NCBI GenBank assembly: GCA_025360815.1
Contig: JANYBL010000044.1
Coordinates: 1 to 64,000, forward strand
Source: Burkholderiales bacterium
GTDB taxonomy: Bacteria > Pseudomonadota > Gammaproteobacteria > Burkholderiales > Usitatibacteraceae
DNA length: 64,000 nucleotides
Direction of reading: 5' to 3'
Notes under the pieces: model-generated
The model's database searches: none
What the model saw: the letters and a program-made list of their open reading frames with translations, nothing else
Told to the model about the DNA's origin: nothing
Part shown: positions 36,388 to 46,800 of the stretch, in pieces
How positions within the stretch are numbered: position 1 is the stretch's first letter
Layout of the letters: each line of letters starts with the position of its first letter
Program-made: the position numbers and the translations under genes

Positions 36388-37311
36388 TTACTTGGCTTTC
36401 AAACGGTAGGCGATCTCGCCCACAATTCCGCGACGGAACGCCAGCACGCACACCACAAAGGTAATGCCCATGATGACCGTTACCCACGAGCCAAAACCAG
36501 AGAGGTAGTTTTGCATCGTAATGATGGTTGCCGCGCCTAAGAATGGCCCCAAAATTGTGCCCATGCCGCCCAAGAGCGTCATCAACACCACTTCCCCCGA
36601 CATTTGCCAGCTCACATCGGTCAAGCTTGCCAAGCCCAGCGAAAGCGCCTTCAATGCGCCTGCCATACCCGCCAAACCTGCTGAGATCACGAATGCGAGC
36701 AATTTATATTTGTCGACATCGTAGCCAAGCGAAAGCGCACGCGGCTCGTTCTCGCGGATGGATTTCAGTACTTGGCCGAATGGGGAATGGATGGTGCGAT
36801 AAATGACATAGAAACCAAATAAAAATACCGCAAGCACAAAGTAATACATCGCGGTATCGTCACGCAAACTGATCAAGCCTAACAACTTGCCGCGCGGCAC
36901 ACTTTGCAAACCGTCTTCCGCGCCGGTGAACGGTGCTTGCACGCAAATAAAATACACCATTTGCGAGAGTGCCAGAGTGACCATCGCAAAATAAATTCCT
37001 TGGCGGCGCACCGCAAGCCAGCCGACGAAATAGCCCATGATTGCCGCACCAAGTGTGCCAAGCACCACGGCCAGCTCCGGTGTCAGCCCCCATGCCTTGG
37101 CGGCGTGGCCGCAAAAATACGCCGCCGAACCAAAGAACATCGCGTGGCCAAACGACAACAATCCCGTGAAGCCAATCAATAAATTAAAGGCGCAGGCAAA
37201 AAGCGCAAAGCACAGTACCTTCATTAAGAAAATTGGATAGCCGCCGACAAAGGGCGCTGCCAATGCTACAAGCAGCAATGCGCCATATAGAATTTTAGTG
37301 CGCTTATCCAT
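36388..37311 (-). CDS. livM: branched-chain amino acid ABC transporter permease LivM
   Basis: A 307-residue permease with about eight hydrophobic segments. Typical motifs are NLLIGFTGLLSFGHAMFFG, GIYFAMVTLALSQMVYF, RSIRENEPRALSLGYDVD (as SIRENEPRA) and GMGTILGPFLGA. It overlaps the livH stop by one base (TAATG). It forms the translocation pore with LivH. Confidence 0.93.
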   Translation of the reverse strand: MDKRTKILYGALLLVALAAPFVGGYPIFLMKVLCFALFACAFNLLIGFTGLLSFGHAMFFGSAAYFCGHAAKAWGLTPELAVVLGTLGAAIMGYFVGWLAVRRQGIYFAMVTLALSQMVYFICVQAPFTGAEDGLQSVPRGKLLGLISLRDDTAMYYFVLAVFLFGFYVIYRTIHSPFGQVLKSIRENEPRALSLGYDVDKYKLLAFVISAGLAGMAGALKALSLGLASLTDVSWQMSGEVVLMTLLGGMGTILGPFLGAATIITMQNYLSGFGSWVTVIMGITFVVCVLAFRRGIVGEIAYRLKAK

Positions 37312-38198
37312 TATTTTTCACGCCCAAACAAGCCCGCCGGGCGAATCAGCAGCACGATGGCCATAATAATAAACACAACGGTCGCTGACGCCTCTGGATA
37401 AAAAACCTTGGTCAACCCTTCGATCAAGCCGAGCGCCAAACCGGTAACAACTGCACCCAAAATTGAGCCCATGCCACCAATCACCACCACCGCAAAAACC
37501 ACGATAATAATGTTGGAACCCATCAGTGGATTCACCTGATAAACAGGAGCTGCCAACACGCCCGCCAGCCCTGCCAAGCCCACGCCGAAGGCATACGTGA
37601 GCGTCACCATCAGCGGCACATTGATACCGAACGCCTGGACCAATTTTGGATTCTCAGTTCCCGCCCGCAAATACGATCCCAAGCGCGTTCGCTCGATCAC
37701 AAACCAAGTTGCCAAACAAACCGACAAGCAGGCCACAATCACCCAGGCGCGGTATTTAGGCAGCATCATAAAGCCCAGATCAAATGCCCCTTTAAAGATA
37801 TCTGGCAGATCATAAGGTTGGCCGGAAACGCCGTATTGATCGCGAAAAAAGCCTTCTATAATCAGCGCCAAACCAAAGGTCAGAAGCAAGCCGTAAAGGT
37901 GATCAAGTTGGTACAGCCAGCGCAACATGGTTTTCTCAACCACCACCCCCACCGTTGCCACGCCGAGCGGCGCTAACAACAACGACCACCAGTAGTTCAC
38001 CTCGAAATGCTTTAGCAACAGCCAGGAGAAAAATGCGCCCATCATGTAGAACGCGCCGTGCGCGAAATTCACTACATTCAACATACCAAAAATAACCGCG
38101 AGCCCCAGCGAAAGCATCGCGTAAAACGAGCCATTGACTAGCCCGATCATGAGCTGTCCCATCAGTGACTGGATTGGTACGCCGAAAATTTCTGTCAT
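37311..38198 (-). CDS. livH: branched-chain amino acid ABC transporter permease LivH
   Basis: A 295-residue permease with about eight membrane segments and the LivH motifs GLVNGSFYAMLSLGLAVIFG, MLNVVNFAHGAFYMMGA, RAGTENPKLVQAFGIN and VVVIGGMGSILGAVVTG. It is downstream of the substrate-binding protein gene (about 140 bp, with a stem-loop between). Confidence 0.94.
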   Translation of the reverse strand: MTEIFGVPIQSLMGQLMIGLVNGSFYAMLSLGLAVIFGMLNVVNFAHGAFYMMGAFFSWLLLKHFEVNYWWSLLLAPLGVATVGVVVEKTMLRWLYQLDHLYGLLLTFGLALIIEGFFRDQYGVSGQPYDLPDIFKGAFDLGFMMLPKYRAWVIVACLSVCLATWFVIERTRLGSYLRAGTENPKLVQAFGINVPLMVTLTYAFGVGLAGLAGVLAAPVYQVNPLMGSNIIIVVFAVVVIGGMGSILGAVVTGLALGLIEGLTKVFYPEASATVVFIIMAIVLLIRPAGLFGREK

Positions 38199-38283
38199 GG
38201 TTTGCGTAAGTTTTTGAGGGAGCGGCAGTTATAAACGCAATGAGAAATCTGCTCAGATTGCTGAATCCTGTAAATCTACTGAG

Positions 38284-38313
38284 CCTGCTTTCGGCCGCAA
38301 GACTGAAAGCAGG
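38284..38313 (-). other. intercistronic stem-loop between binding-protein and livH genes
   Basis: CCTGCTTTC and GAAAGCAGG form a nine-base perfect stem around a 12-base loop, 25 bases after the binding-protein stop. No T-run follows on the minus strand. Such stem-loops often protect the abundant binding-protein mRNA while lowering downstream expression. Confidence 0.6.
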
Positions 38314-38337
38314 TTCTTTCGTGGGAAGACTAACGGA

Positions 38338-39567
38338 TTACTTCTTCAAAGCTGCACAGCGTGACATTGCCAACGACTGAAACGCATCATCGCCTTTGAC
38401 CGTACCTTTTAGTTTGTAGTAATCCCACGGCGCTTTGGATTCAGCAGGCGTTTTCACTTGGAATAAATACATATCGTGCACCATCCGGCCATCTTCACGA
38501 ATCTTGCCGCCTTTAGCAAACATATCGTTGATCGGCGTTTCTTTCATTTTTTTCAATACCGCTGCGGTATCGTCAGTGCCGGCCGCTTTGACGGCGTTCA
38601 GATAATGCATGACCGAAGAATAAACCGCCGCATGGTTGGAGTTTGGCTTTTTCTTCATGCGTTCTTCATACCGTTTCGCCCAAGCGCGGGTTTCGGGATT
38701 CATGTCCCAGTACCAGCCTTCAGTGAGATACAAACCTTGTGCGGTGTTGAGACCAACCGAATGAACATCGGTAATCAACATCAGCAACGCGGCCAGATTT
38801 TGGTTTTTGGTAATACCAAATTCAGATGCGGCCTTGATGCTGTTCACCGTATCGAGCCCAGCATTGGCCAAGCCCACAATTTTCGCTTTGGATGATTGCG
38901 CTTGAAGCAAGAACGACGAAAAATCACTGGTTGACAATGGATGACGCACTGCCCCGAGAACCTTACCGCCTGCGGCCTTCACCACGTCGCCGGTATCTTT
39001 TTCCAGTGAGTGACCGAAGGCGTAATCGGCGGTCAGGAAAAACCACGTATCGCCGCCGTCCTTCACAATCGCTTTACCCACAACGTTGCCCAATGCAATC
39101 GTATCCATCAGGTAATGAATACCGGAATTTGGCGAGCACTCCTCATTGGTGAGCTTCGATGACGCTGCGCCGGTAACAACGGTAATTTTATTCTTCTCTT
39201 TGCCCAGACCTTGCACCGCAATGGCGACGGCTGAGTTCAAGTTCTCAAATGTCGCATCAACCTTATCGCGATCAAACCATTGTTGTGTGACGTTCTTGGC
39301 AACGTCAGCCTTGTTCTGATGGTCCGCACTGACAATTTCAATGGTTTTCCCGAACATTTTGCCACCGAAATCTTCAATCGCCATCTTGGCGGCTGTCACG
39401 GCACCGGGTCCGCCGTAATCGGCGTAGACACCCGACATATCCGTCAGTACACCAATTTTGACAACATCATCCGATGCCTTGCCTGGTGCCGGTGCTTGCG
39501 AAAGCGCCGCGCCCGCACCCAAGCCTAGTGTTGCCGCAACCAAACCTGCCAAAAGTTTTTGCTTCAT
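38338..39567 (-). CDS. periplasmic substrate-binding protein of the Liv importer
   Basis: The 409-residue protein has a clean signal peptide (KLLAGLVAATLGLGAGAALSQA) and a GAGGAGG Shine-Dalgarno. The mature part is a type I periplasmic binding fold: VVKIGVLTDMSGVYADYGGP, KTIEIVSADHQNKADVA, WFFLTADYAFGHSLEKD and KIVGLANAGLDTVNSIK. It lacks a lipobox. Members of this subgroup bind amino acids, short acids or aromatic compounds, so the ligand is not certain. It is encoded between the ATPase and permease genes. Confidence 0.92.
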   Translation of the reverse strand: MKQKLLAGLVAATLGLGAGAALSQAPAPGKASDDVVKIGVLTDMSGVYADYGGPGAVTAAKMAIEDFGGKMFGKTIEIVSADHQNKADVAKNVTQQWFDRDKVDATFENLNSAVAIAVQGLGKEKNKITVVTGAASSKLTNEECSPNSGIHYLMDTIALGNVVGKAIVKDGGDTWFFLTADYAFGHSLEKDTGDVVKAAGGKVLGAVRHPLSTSDFSSFLLQAQSSKAKIVGLANAGLDTVNSIKAASEFGITKNQNLAALLMLITDVHSVGLNTAQGLYLTEGWYWDMNPETRAWAKRYEERMKKKPNSNHAAVYSSVMHYLNAVKAAGTDDTAAVLKKMKETPINDMFAKGGKIREDGRMVHDMYLFQVKTPAESKAPWDYYKLKGTVKGDDAFQSLAMSRCAALKK

Positions 39568-39741
39568 GATGAAACCTCCTCGTTATTGAATTAGATACTT
39601 CAACTACATTTTTTATGTTTTTACAGCACATACCAGCCGATCTTATTGCTATTTAGTAACCCTAATCGTTATTTTCAAATCACTATTATTTTACGGCGAT
39701 TTTTTAACACCATTCATCCGCAGCCGATCCTCACTTAAACC

Positions 39742-40500
39742 CTACACGCCCAAAAACTCATGCAACATCTCAGTTTTCGCCGCCAGTTCATGCTTTTCCA
39801 CAACCGCCGCAATTTCTCCGTGCTCCATCACGTAATGTCGATCTGCCAAGGGTGCTGCAAACCGGAAGTTTTGCTCCACCATGATGATGGTAAATCCTTT
39901 TACTTTCAATTCGCGAATCACCCGCCCCAAGGTCTGTACAATCACCGGGGCCAAACCTTCGGTGATTTCGTCAAGCAATAAAATATCCGCACCAGTTCTG
40001 AGGATCCGCGCCATTGCCAGCATTTGCTGCTCGCCTCCGGAAAGTCTCGTGCCTTGGCTCGTCCGGCGCTCCTTTAGGTTGGGGAACATGGCATAAAGTT
40101 CATCGACACTCAACCCTTTATTGGCTGCGAGTCCGGCGCCGACCTTTGGGAGTAACAATAAATTTTCTTCGCAACTCAAGCTCGAAAAAATACCGCGCTC
40201 TTCGGGGCAATAACCGATACCGAGCCGCGCAATTTTATGCGATGCCAAACCGATAGCTTCAGTACCGTTGATCTTAATCGAGCCCGTGCGCTTGCCGGTC
40301 AAGCCTAGAATCGCCTTTAAGGTCGTCGTGCGGCCGGCACCGTTTCGGCCGAGCAACGTGATCAATTCCCCCTTTGCCACCTCAAGCGACACGCCATGCA
40401 AAATATGCGATTCGCCATAGTAGGCGTGCAGGTTTGAGATCGATAGCGCTGCATCAGTTGCAGGCGTTGGCATTGACACAGCATTCCACCCGGCACTCAC
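39742..40500 (-). CDS. livF: branched-chain amino acid ABC transporter ATPase LivF with altered Walker A
   Basis: The 252-residue protein has the LivF pattern LHAYYGESHILHGVSLEV, signature RLSGGEQQMLAMAR, Walker B ILLLDEITEGLAP and a switch region IIMVEQNFRFA. The Walker A reads GRNGAGRTTTL: the invariant Lys is Arg (codon CGC). ATPases with this Lys changed usually lose most hydrolysis. The GTG start overlaps the livG stop (GTGA); an ATG ten codons in is the alternative. It works with LivG as a heterodimer. Confidence 0.92.
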   Translation of the reverse strand: MSAGWNAVSMPTPATDAALSISNLHAYYGESHILHGVSLEVAKGELITLLGRNGAGRTTTLKAILGLTGKRTGSIKINGTEAIGLASHKIARLGIGYCPEERGIFSSLSCEENLLLLPKVGAGLAANKGLSVDELYAMFPNLKERRTSQGTRLSGGEQQMLAMARILRTGADILLLDEITEGLAPVIVQTLGRVIRELKVKGFTIIMVEQNFRFAAPLADRHYVMEHGEIAAVVEKHELAAKTEMLHEFLGV

Positions 40501-41261
40501 AACGCCTCCATTTCTGAACTGCCAACGTACGCTTCCAACACCTGCGCGTTTTTTGAGACTTCCGCATAAGGCCCCTCAGCCAACACCGAGCCACGCGCCA
40601 ACACGGTGATGGTGTTGCATAAATTCGCCACCACGCTCATATTGTGTTCAACCATCAGCACCGTACGGTTCGCAGACACCTTGCGAATCAGCTCTACCAC
40701 CCGGCCAACGTCTTCATGCCCCATGCCCTGCGTGGGTTCATCAAGCAACATCAGTTCAGGATCAACCGCCAAGGTTGTCGCAATCTCCAACGCACGCTTG
40801 CGACCGTATGGGAGCGAAACAGTTTCTGTATCGGCAAATGATTCAAGATCCACTTCACCCAACAACTGCATTGCGCGGTCATTCAAATGCGCCAGCGATG
40901 CGTCGGACTTCCAAAAATGAAAGCTCGTGCCAAGCTTACGCTGCAAGGCCACCCGGACGTTTTCCATCACCGTTAGATGGGGAAAAACGGCGGAAATCTG
41001 GAACGAGCGAATGACACCACGGCGCGCAATCTGTGCGGGCGCCTCGCTGGTGATATCGTGCCCGTTATAAACGATCCGGCCAGAAGTGACCGGCAAAAAT
41101 TTAGTGAGCAGGTTAAAAACGGTGGTCTTGCCCGCACCGTTCGGGCCGATCAGCGCGTGAATGCTGCCACGTACGATCTGCAAGTTCACGCCATCAACCG
41201 CCGTGAACCCGCGAAACGCTTTGGTGAGATGTTGGGTCTCGAGGATGTAATCAGCACTCAT
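40497..41261 (-). CDS. livG: branched-chain amino acid ABC transporter ATPase LivG
   Basis: The start is set at MSADYILETQHLTKAF, the family-typical N-terminus, although the frame is open 19 codons further with no better ribosome site. The 254-residue protein has an intact Walker A GPNGAGKTTVFNLL, LivG-specific VIRSFQISAVFPHLTVMENV, signature-like SLPYGRKRALEIATTLA, Walker B LMLLDEPTQGMG and MVEHNMSVV. It is the first gene of the transporter set and overlaps livF. Confidence 0.93.
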   Translation of the reverse strand: MSADYILETQHLTKAFRGFTAVDGVNLQIVRGSIHALIGPNGAGKTTVFNLLTKFLPVTSGRIVYNGHDITSEAPAQIARRGVIRSFQISAVFPHLTVMENVRVALQRKLGTSFHFWKSDASLAHLNDRAMQLLGEVDLESFADTETVSLPYGRKRALEIATTLAVDPELMLLDEPTQGMGHEDVGRVVELIRKVSANRTVLMVEHNMSVVANLCNTITVLARGSVLAEGPYAEVSKNAQVLEAYVGSSEMEAL

Positions 41262-41429
41262 CGCTTTGCGTCGCCGGATTGAAAAGACTTGCATGGGAAC
41301 AACACCACAACCATTCAAATAACAACACCCATGATCGCAGATTTTTAGTTGGCACAGTACAGAGAGTTGGTTGTTTTAGGTCAAAAATATCGATGTTGTT
41401 GCCCACCCTTGGTGCTGACAAAAAACAGG

Positions 41430-42890
41430 CTATGCCGTCCCACCCACGGTCAAACCCTCAATTCGAAGGGTGGGCTGCCCCACGCCTACCGGTACACTCT
41501 GCCCTTCTTTGCCACAAACACCCAAGCCACCGTCCAGTTGCATGTCGTTGCCGATCATCGTGATTTGCTTGAGTGATTCAATGCCGTTGCCGATCAGGGT
41601 TGCGCCGACCACTGGGTACAAAATTTTACCGTTCTCCACCATGTAAGCCTCAGAAGCTGAGAACACAAACTTGCCGCTGGTGGTATCAACTTGCCCGCCG
41701 CCGAAATTGACTGCGTACAAGCCCCGCTCAATCGACGCAACAATTTCTTCATTCGTTTTATCGCCGCCGAGCATGTAGGTGTTGGTCATGCGCGGCATGG
41801 GGATATGCGCGTAGGATTCGCGCCGCGCGTTGCCGGTGACAGGGACATTCATCAAACGGGCATTCATCGAATCTTGCATGTATCCCTTTAGGATACCGTT
41901 TTCAATGAGCACGTTTCGCTGCGTGATATTGCCTTCATCATCCATATTGAGCGAACCGCGCCGGTCCTGGATAGTGCCGTCATCAATCACGGTTACGCCT
42001 TTTGCGGCGATTTGCTGACCGATGCGGCCTGAAAAAACAGAGCTGCCCTTGCGATTGAAATCGCCTTCCAAGCTGTGGCCAACGGCCTCGTGCAGCAATA
42101 TACCAGGCCAGCCGGGGCCGAGTACCACCGTCATTTGGCCACCCGGCGCGGGCCGCGCATCGAGATTAATCAAGGCCTCGCGTACCCCGGCCTCGGCATA
42201 GGCTTTCAAAATTTCATCGGTGAAGTAACGATAATCAAACCGCCCGCCACCACCGGTGGAACCCTGCTCTCGGCGGCCATTTTGTTCAGCAATCACTGTG
42301 AGGCCAATATGTACCAGCGGCCGCACATCTGCCGCCATCACGCCGTCATGACGTGCCACCATCACAACCTCGTATTCGCCAGACAGCCGCCCCATCACTT
42401 CTTTGACGCGCGGGTCAATCGCTCTCGCAAATTGTTCGAGCCGCTCTAAAATTTTGACCTTCTCCGCGTCTGAAAATGCCGACACAGGATCGTTGGGCAT
42501 ATAGAGCGATCGGCCCAGTTTAACGACCGATGTTGCAATCCTCCCAGCCGATCCATCGGATCCCGCCCGCGCAATGCTCCGCGTGGCAATCGCCGCATCC
42601 CGAATGGCGGGCAGCGTGATGTCGTCTGAATAAGCAAACGCCGTTTTTTCACCGGCGACAACCCGCACGCCGACGCCTTGGTCGATATTAAAACTACCTG
42701 ATTTCACGCGCCCTTCTTCCAAGCTCCAGCTTTCCGAGCGTGAGTATTGAAAATACAAATCGGCATAATCTGCATCGTGGGTCATGATGTCGCCAAAAAC
42801 GCTGTCGATCGATGATTCGGTCAAGCCGTATGGCGTTAATAGAGTCTGTTGCGCGATTTGAATGGATGTTTTCAGTTGCTGGTTTTGCAT
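41430..42890 (-). CDS. tldD: metalloprotease TldD
   Basis: The 486-residue protein has the TldD zinc motif GILLHEAVGHSLEGDFNRKG and the family features ADYADLYFQYSRSESWSLEE, GVGVRVVAGEKTAFAYSDD, DDEGNITQRNVLIENGILKG and MPRMTNTYMLGG. TldD pairs with TldE/PmbA to degrade unfolded peptides and to process small peptides such as microcins in the cytoplasm. It lies 35 bp downstream of the nitrilase gene. Confidence 0.95.
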   Translation of the reverse strand: MQNQQLKTSIQIAQQTLLTPYGLTESSIDSVFGDIMTHDADYADLYFQYSRSESWSLEEGRVKSGSFNIDQGVGVRVVAGEKTAFAYSDDITLPAIRDAAIATRSIARAGSDGSAGRIATSVVKLGRSLYMPNDPVSAFSDAEKVKILERLEQFARAIDPRVKEVMGRLSGEYEVVMVARHDGVMAADVRPLVHIGLTVIAEQNGRREQGSTGGGGRFDYRYFTDEILKAYAEAGVREALINLDARPAPGGQMTVVLGPGWPGILLHEAVGHSLEGDFNRKGSSVFSGRIGQQIAAKGVTVIDDGTIQDRRGSLNMDDEGNITQRNVLIENGILKGYMQDSMNARLMNVPVTGNARRESYAHIPMPRMTNTYMLGGDKTNEEIVASIERGLYAVNFGGGQVDTTSGKFVFSASEAYMVENGKILYPVVGATLIGNGIESLKQITMIGNDMQLDGGLGVCGKEGQSVPVGVGQPTLRIEGLTVGGTA

Positions 42891-42925
42891 AAATTCCTTG
42901 ATGATTATTTCTCGGGCGAAAAAAA

Positions 42926-43822
42926 TTATTTAACAGCCGGACTCGCTTTGGGAACACCAATTGTGCGATTCGATAGCGCGGGTAAACTCTTTCGCGCCGT
43001 TTGTTGAAACTGCGGGATTACCCCCGCCACCACGACGCCGGAGCCGCGCGGCAAGCGGTCCTCTATCACGCCCCAAGGGTCAACAATCATCGTATCACCG
43101 TGCGTTTCGCGACCGTTCACGTGATAGCCGCCTTGCGCTGGCGCGATCACATAAGCGAGGTTTTCGATAGCGCGCGCCCGCACCAGCGTTTCCCAGTGCG
43201 CCTTGCCTGTTGTTGCTGTGAACGCAGACGGCACGACGATAATATTCACGTCACCCATCGCGCGATAAAGTTCGGGAAAGCGAAGGTCATAGCAAATGGA
43301 AAGCCCAATCCGACCGTATGGCGAGTCGAAAGTGACGACCCTATCGCCGGGCTCAATGGTGCGTTCCTCGGAAAAATTCTCAGAGCCCATGGTGAAGTTA
43401 AACAAATGAATTTTGTCGTAACGGGCAACTTGCTTACCGGTTTTATCGTAAACAAAACAAGTGTTGCGCACTTTATTTGGCACACTTGACTCAACCGGGA
43501 TCGAGCCGCCGATTAGCCAAACATTGTGTTTAACTGCCATGGATGACATCCACGTTTGAATCGGCCCGTCACCATCACGCTCACGAATCAAAACCTTGTC
43601 GGTTTCTTTCATGCCCATGATCGCAAAATACTCTGGCAGCGCAATAATGCGTGCGCCCGTTGAAGCTGCCAGCGCAATCAAACGTGTTGCCTCTTCTAGA
43701 TTCGCCTGCACATTGGGCCCGCTCGCCATCTGGATCGCGGCAATGCGAAAGAAGCTTTGGGTTGATTGCTGCGCGCGCAACAATTCATCGGGCAGTGGCG
43801 GAGAATTTTTGGTCAGAATCAA
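42926..43822 (-). CDS. carbon-nitrogen hydrolase (nitrilase superfamily, Nit-like)
   Basis: The protein needs a start after the yhdP stop (43830-43832) and before the first strand FRIAAIQMASGPNVQANLEE. The best candidate is TTG at 43822, with AGGGTGA seven bases upstream; the ATG in IQMAS would remove the first strand. The product is about 298 residues. Catalytic triad: Glu in IIALPEYFAIMG, Lys in RYDKIHLFNFTM, Cys in GLSICYDLRFPELYR. It resembles omega-amidase/deaminated-glutathione amidase type enzymes that repair metabolites in the cytoplasm. Coupled to yhdP by seven-base spacing. Confidence 0.9.
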   Translation of the reverse strand: MILTKNSPPLPDELLRAQQSTQSFFRIAAIQMASGPNVQANLEEATRLIALAASTGARIIALPEYFAIMGMKETDKVLIRERDGDGPIQTWMSSMAVKHNVWLIGGSIPVESSVPNKVRNTCFVYDKTGKQVARYDKIHLFNFTMGSENFSEERTIEPGDRVVTFDSPYGRIGLSICYDLRFPELYRAMGDVNIIVVPSAFTATTGKAHWETLVRARAIENLAYVIAPAQGGYHVNGRETHGDTMIVDPWGVIEDRLPRGSGVVVAGVIPQFQQTARKSLPALSNRTIGVPKASPAVK

Positions 43823-43829
43823 GAGGCGT

Positions 43830-46800
43830 TCACCCTGTTTTTTTCGGTGTTGTTTTCGATGGCGTTGGTGTTGGTGGCGCAGATTGCTCAAGTGATAATG
43901 GAATCGGTACGTTGGCGGGTGCGGTGACAAAAGACGGCGTCTCAATGGACCCCGGCAGAGCCGATGGCCCCACAACAGTTGCAGGTGGTTTTTCTGCAAC
44001 GCCGTTCCGGTCCAACTTACTCACCTGCGGATTATCCCATGTTCCTGAAACGGCGTATCGGTAGGAAAAAATTTTCTCAACCGGATTTTGCAGTACTTTC
44101 TGCCCTAAATAAACCGCCAAGCCCACAATCGGATTCAGTGTTGCAAGCCCCGCACCAACGGCAATGCTCTCATCGAGTCTAGGCAACACGGTCACCGCTA
44201 AGTTCACGCGCTCGGTCGGTAACGAGACATCGCCCGCCATTCGGACTTCCGCAGCAGGGCCAATAACCTCAAAATTCTCGGTTGCCATGATGCCGTCTTT
44301 GACTTTCAGATCGCCACCAATCGTGTTGAACGCAAAACCCTGCGAAAAAATATCGCGGAAATCCAGCGTGATGCGTCGGGGCAGCGACTGCAAGCTGATG
44401 AGTCCTAGTAATTTACCCGCGCCGGGTTCAATTTTGGCGAATTGGCCATTGCGAGCGGACACTTTGAAGTCACCCGATAAATTTGATAGTTGCATTTGAT
44501 ACGCATGCCCGGGCCAAGCTAGTTTCCCCTCAAGCTGGCCGGTACCACCGCGCAGTAGATCGCCAAACCCGAACTGCGCAAACAACGCATTCAGATTCGA
44601 TGAATCAAGCTTGATATTCATTTTGGTCATTGAGCGCTCATTCAGGCCGTTTAACGATTTGTTCGAAACCGCTGAATTCCCGCCATTGCGTAGCCACATA
44701 CCATCCATGTCGAGCTTTACATGCCCGTTCGAGATGGTGAGTTGATCGATTTTCCAGTTCGAGCCAAGCGGCGTAGCGCGTAACTCAAGCCGCCCCATCC
44801 AACGATCTTTTAGCGTGAACTTCTCGGCAATAATATCGAGCGCCGGGAAATCAGCTTCGTGCGGCGTGCTGGGCTCGTTGATAATCGGCACAACAACGGT
44901 TGCCTCATCGACCAATACGAAGTTTTTCAATCTTGCGCGGACCAAACCTTGATCGTTGTAGGCGCCGGGTCGCCAAGTGAAGTCACCAGACGCTTCAGTG
45001 CTTTCAACCACAAAACGCCAGTCTTCACCGCCATGCCGTCCCTTGAGCGCCATCGCGCCAAACTGGCGGCCATAGGCCAATAACCCGCCTAGCTTCAAAT
45101 CAAACCCCGTTATGGAATCGCCTTTTGCATCCGGTTTGGCTTCGCCTTGTTGTTCTGGCTTATTCTCTTGTGTAACGTCAGTTTTTAAACCCGCCGCTCG
45201 GTGGGCAACGATTGGCGAGACGACAGTACGTGGGTTGTCAAAACCCTGAATCGCTGCCCGCCAAGCATCCAAATCAAGCTGCTTCAGTCGCCCTGCAAAC
45301 CAGACGCCGTCTGGAATGGGCACATCGGCTACTCCCTCGCCGATAGTGGCAACGCCGCCCAGCAAAGAACCCGGTATTCCTGCCGCGTTGAACCTACGCT
45401 GGAAGCGAGCATCGACGCGGGTTTCAGGGTCGTCAGCCGTTGGCATGGCCGCGCCGACGTTGGCGCCTCCACTAGCGCCGCCCGCCGCACTCTCTGCAAC
45501 CGATGCTGCGGTCGCAGCGGCCTGTACCACCCCGGGATTGGCAAGCGCATTGCCTGCCAGCTGCACTTTAATACGCTCAGTTGACTGCGCTGCATTCACA
45601 AACTGCACGCGCAATGGGCGAACCTCGGCGACGCGCTTCGCCATCGGATAGGGCAGGCTGGACGACACACCGTCCAAGTTGGAAAAAATCGTTACCTCGG
45701 TGCCAGTCGCCTTTGCCAAAATTTTGCCTTTGAAATCAGTCGCACCCGATACCTGTTGGGGCAACCGAAACGGCAGAACATCCGACAATTGCGATAACTC
45801 TGCACGTGCAGAAAATTCGGCCAACACGCCTGCTTCGCCGCCGCCTGTGACCGAAATTGTCACCGGGTTCCCGTAAGCTAGGCCTTGGAGAACACCGCTG
45901 GTACCACTAGCTATCCCCGTACCACCCACGATGGAGGCGGTCTGGACGTTACGTTCCGTAAATGCAATCACGCCCGATAAATTGCTAATCGCTGTACCGA
46001 TGCTGGGCTTTGCAGTTGCCCGCAACAGCGTGTATCTGCCGTTGACCTTAATGCCGTCTTTGACAGCCACCAGCGGAATCGTCAACCCCAAACTGAGCTT
46101 GCCTAGGCCCTCCACTTCAACAACTTTGGTAAAGCCGCCCACCGACATTGCCAGCGGGCTATCGCGAAGAAATTTTGTCACCTCTTCCGCTCGCGCATCT
46201 GCCGCCAGGTTCACTTGAATCGCGCCGGCACGATCATTCAGATCGGCGATATCAATGGTGGCACTTTTGATATTGGTGTTGAGAATTTTTACCGAATTGA
46301 TGACGAGGCCAACTTTGGTATTCTCGAACCGCATTTCGCCGTTGATTCCAGCGGCGATTGGCCAATCATCGTTATAGCGGAAATCAACATTTTTGAGTTG
46401 CGCTTGCGCTGAAAAATTGCCGCCTTTACCGTTGTGAAAGGGGAATTCAAATACCTCGCCTTTAACTTGAAAACTGGCAGCGCTCATTTCACCGGTCACA
46501 CTGTCCTTGAGTGCGTGTTCCAAATAGCCACGTGTTTGCCCGATGCCATTTGGCAAATAATCGCCAACCGTGACGGCCTTAACGCGCGAAAATTTCCCTT
46601 TAATGTCGATTGACCCGGGGCCTTTTTCTTCAGCCGCGCGGGCGCCACCCGCACGAAAACGCGAATAAAATCCGGCGAATTCCGCCGCCAAATCGGAATT
46701 GGCAAAATTAACGTTGGTAAGGTCGACCTCAATTGCATCGGGCGTTACTCTCCACTTGCCATCGCTATCAAAGGTGTCAAATTTGAGAGGCGCGCGAAAA

